Position numbers and translations under genes: made by a program. DNA of 41,074 nt, from contig CAINWR010000027.1 of NCBI GenBank assembly GCA_903854535.1, positions 1 through 41,074 on the forward strand, read 5' to 3'. Below, piece after piece: positions 40,434-41,074 of the stretch. The notes beneath the pieces are model-generated. The model worked only from the letters and a program-made list of their open reading frames with translations, was not told where the DNA came from and searched no databases. This DNA is from Candidatus Staskawiczbacteria bacterium. GTDB taxonomy: Bacteria; Patescibacteriota; Minisyncoccia; Minisyncoccales; Staskawiczbacteraceae. How positions within the stretch are numbered: position 1 is the stretch's first letter; every line of letters starts with the position of its first letter.

Positions 40434-40510
40434 TACATGTTTAAAAATTTCTGATAGTATCTATTTGTCAGTTTGTTGTTCTTTCGAGACTTTATTGTGG
40501 AGAACCTAAG

Positions 40511-40813
40511 ATGGCCAAGAGTAATTTCATTAAATTGGGCAAGGGTAGGTGGGTTAGTGTTTGGATTAGTTCTGTTGGTAAAGACCCTTTACAAGAAATT
40601 GCAAGAGAAACAGGTAGTGTGATCGGATCTAAGGTAAGGTGCTTTTATTGCGACAATAGAAGCGGAAGCGGTTTTGATTTTTTCTGGAGGAAAGATCTTA
40701 ATCCACATGCTGTAGCTGGAGCATTAAACAAGCTAGCTAATATTCTTAAAGCTAAAATTTCATTTGATGATTGCATTGGAGTAATGGGCCACAGAATTGT
40801 AGGGATCAGCTGA
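40511..40813 (+). CDS. Hypothetical protein, SD-led accessory gene
   Basis: A 100-aa protein with no recognised family. It has strand-rich parts ('FIKLGKGRWVSVWISSVG', 'FDFFWRKDLNPHAVAGAL') and Cys residues in 'VRCFYCDNRSGSG' and 'DDCIGV'. GGAG stands 8 nt before the ATG and the stop is TGA. GC and codon choice are more balanced than in core genes. A second small gene with a good SD follows 20 nt later, so this is a two-gene accessory unit ending in a strong terminator. Confidence 0.6.
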   Translation: MAKSNFIKLGKGRWVSVWISSVGKDPLQEIARETGSVIGSKVRCFYCDNRSGSGFDFFWRKDLNPHAVAGALNKLANILKAKISFDDCIGVMGHRIVGIS

Positions 40814-40833
40814 TATTTTAAGGAGTATAGGTT

Positions 40834-41001
40834 ATGGCAGATAAACTAAAAGAAATTGTGATGGAAGCAGATGAAGTCAATGTAATTTTGCGCTTATTGG
40901 AGATTGCACTGATTACGCAGAATTTGAAAGGATTATTCAGTGGAAATGAAAAACAATCTATGAGAAAGGCTTATAAGAAAATTTCTGGCAATGATATTTG
41001 A
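40834..41001 (+). CDS. Very small hypothetical protein
   Basis: A 55-aa ORF below the ORF-track limit: MADKLKEIVMEADEVNVILR... It is helical and charged, ending 'MRKAYKKISGNDI'. AAGGAG lies 8 nt before the ATG, 20 nt after the preceding stop, and a terminator follows 26 nt later, which together make it a credible gene. I recognise no family. A regulator or partner of the preceding protein is possible. Confidence 0.6.
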   Translation: MADKLKEIVMEADEVNVILRLLEIALITQNLKGLFSGNEKQSMRKAYKKISGNDI

Positions 41002-41027
41002 TATTGTTGTCAGTTTAAAACTCGCTT

Positions 41028-41051
41028 GAGCTGGGCAACCAGCTCTTTTTG
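41028..41051 (+). terminator. Terminator of the last accessory unit
   Basis: The perfect stem GAGCTGG/CCAGCTC with loop GCAA is followed by TTTTT. Confidence 0.9.
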
Positions 41052-41074
41052 TTTGCAAAAAGTTTAATTTTAAT

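Noticed and set aside
1-41074. Recoded TGA (Gly) genetic code as in Gracilibacteria/Absconditabacteria
   Set aside because: Core genes are intact without in-frame TGA, the ABC ATPase gene ends in TGA, and several accessory genes stop at TGA.

Overview
The window looks like a piece of a small, AT-rich bacterial chromosome, most likely a Patescibacteria (candidate phyla radiation) genome of the Parcubacteria kind. This is an inference from gene content and style. The core genes are very A/T-rich, have no Shine-Dalgarno (SD) sequence and start after A-rich stretches such as 'ttaaaaatatg'. The gene set (short ComEC, NrdD with an NrdG2-type activase, Gmad2-like and DUF1566-like surface proteins, an S23 four-helix-bundle protein, a MacAB-like exporter, a 71-aa coiled-coil ORF between tig and clpP) is familiar from that group. 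TGA acts as a stop and no core ORF is interrupted by it, so the standard bacterial code applies.

Layout. 1-6.2 kb: the 3' part of a type III restriction enzyme, a small membrane protein, a secreted LCAT-like hydrolase, and an AbiEi/AbiEii toxin-antitoxin pair with a palindromic operator. 6.4-13.6 kb (minus strand): a lytic transglycosylase, ribosomal protein L25, a ferredoxin, a PfkB kinase, an HExxH peptidase, a MazF-like toxin coupled to PEP synthase (ppsA), and a candidate small RNA on the plus strand. 13.6-17.2 kb: accessory genes plus a membrane protein/ArsM pair. 17.3-21.7 kb: tig, a coiled-coil ORF, clpP and rny. 21.7-27.6 kb (minus): a MacAB-type exporter operon interrupted by a P-loop kinase and an S23 gene inside repeat arrays. 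27.7-30.1 kb: tRNA-Pro and tRNA-Gly and small surface or hypothetical genes. 30.3-37.9 kb: nrdD, a DUF1566-like protein, DUF1653, GrpB, a hypothetical, NrdG2 and comEC. 37.9-41.0 kb: two carbonic-anhydrase-like genes, greA, an HD nucleotidase and a last accessory pair.

The most striking feature is that two classes of gene are interleaved. Core genes lack SD sequences. Scattered between them are eight short 'cassettes' holding ten genes (13.7, 16.4, 16.7, 19.8, 28.7, 36.0, 37.9-39.0 and 40.5-41.0 kb). Each cassette gene has an SD ahead of its start, each cassette ends in its own intrinsic terminator, several have near-consensus promoters, and GC is visibly higher in most. Two share an identical 16-nt promoter segment. 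Nearly all encode unrecognised proteins; the exceptions are a ribbon-helix-helix regulator and the two carbonic-anhydrase-like proteins. I infer that they are acquired or specially regulated genes.

A second theme is short palindromic and heptamer repeats. They lie between genes but also in frame within genes (the LCAT-like hydrolase, ppsA, nrdG2), where they add short extra peptides. Defence and conflict functions are well represented: type III restriction, AbiE, a MazF-like toxin and an HExxH peptidase.
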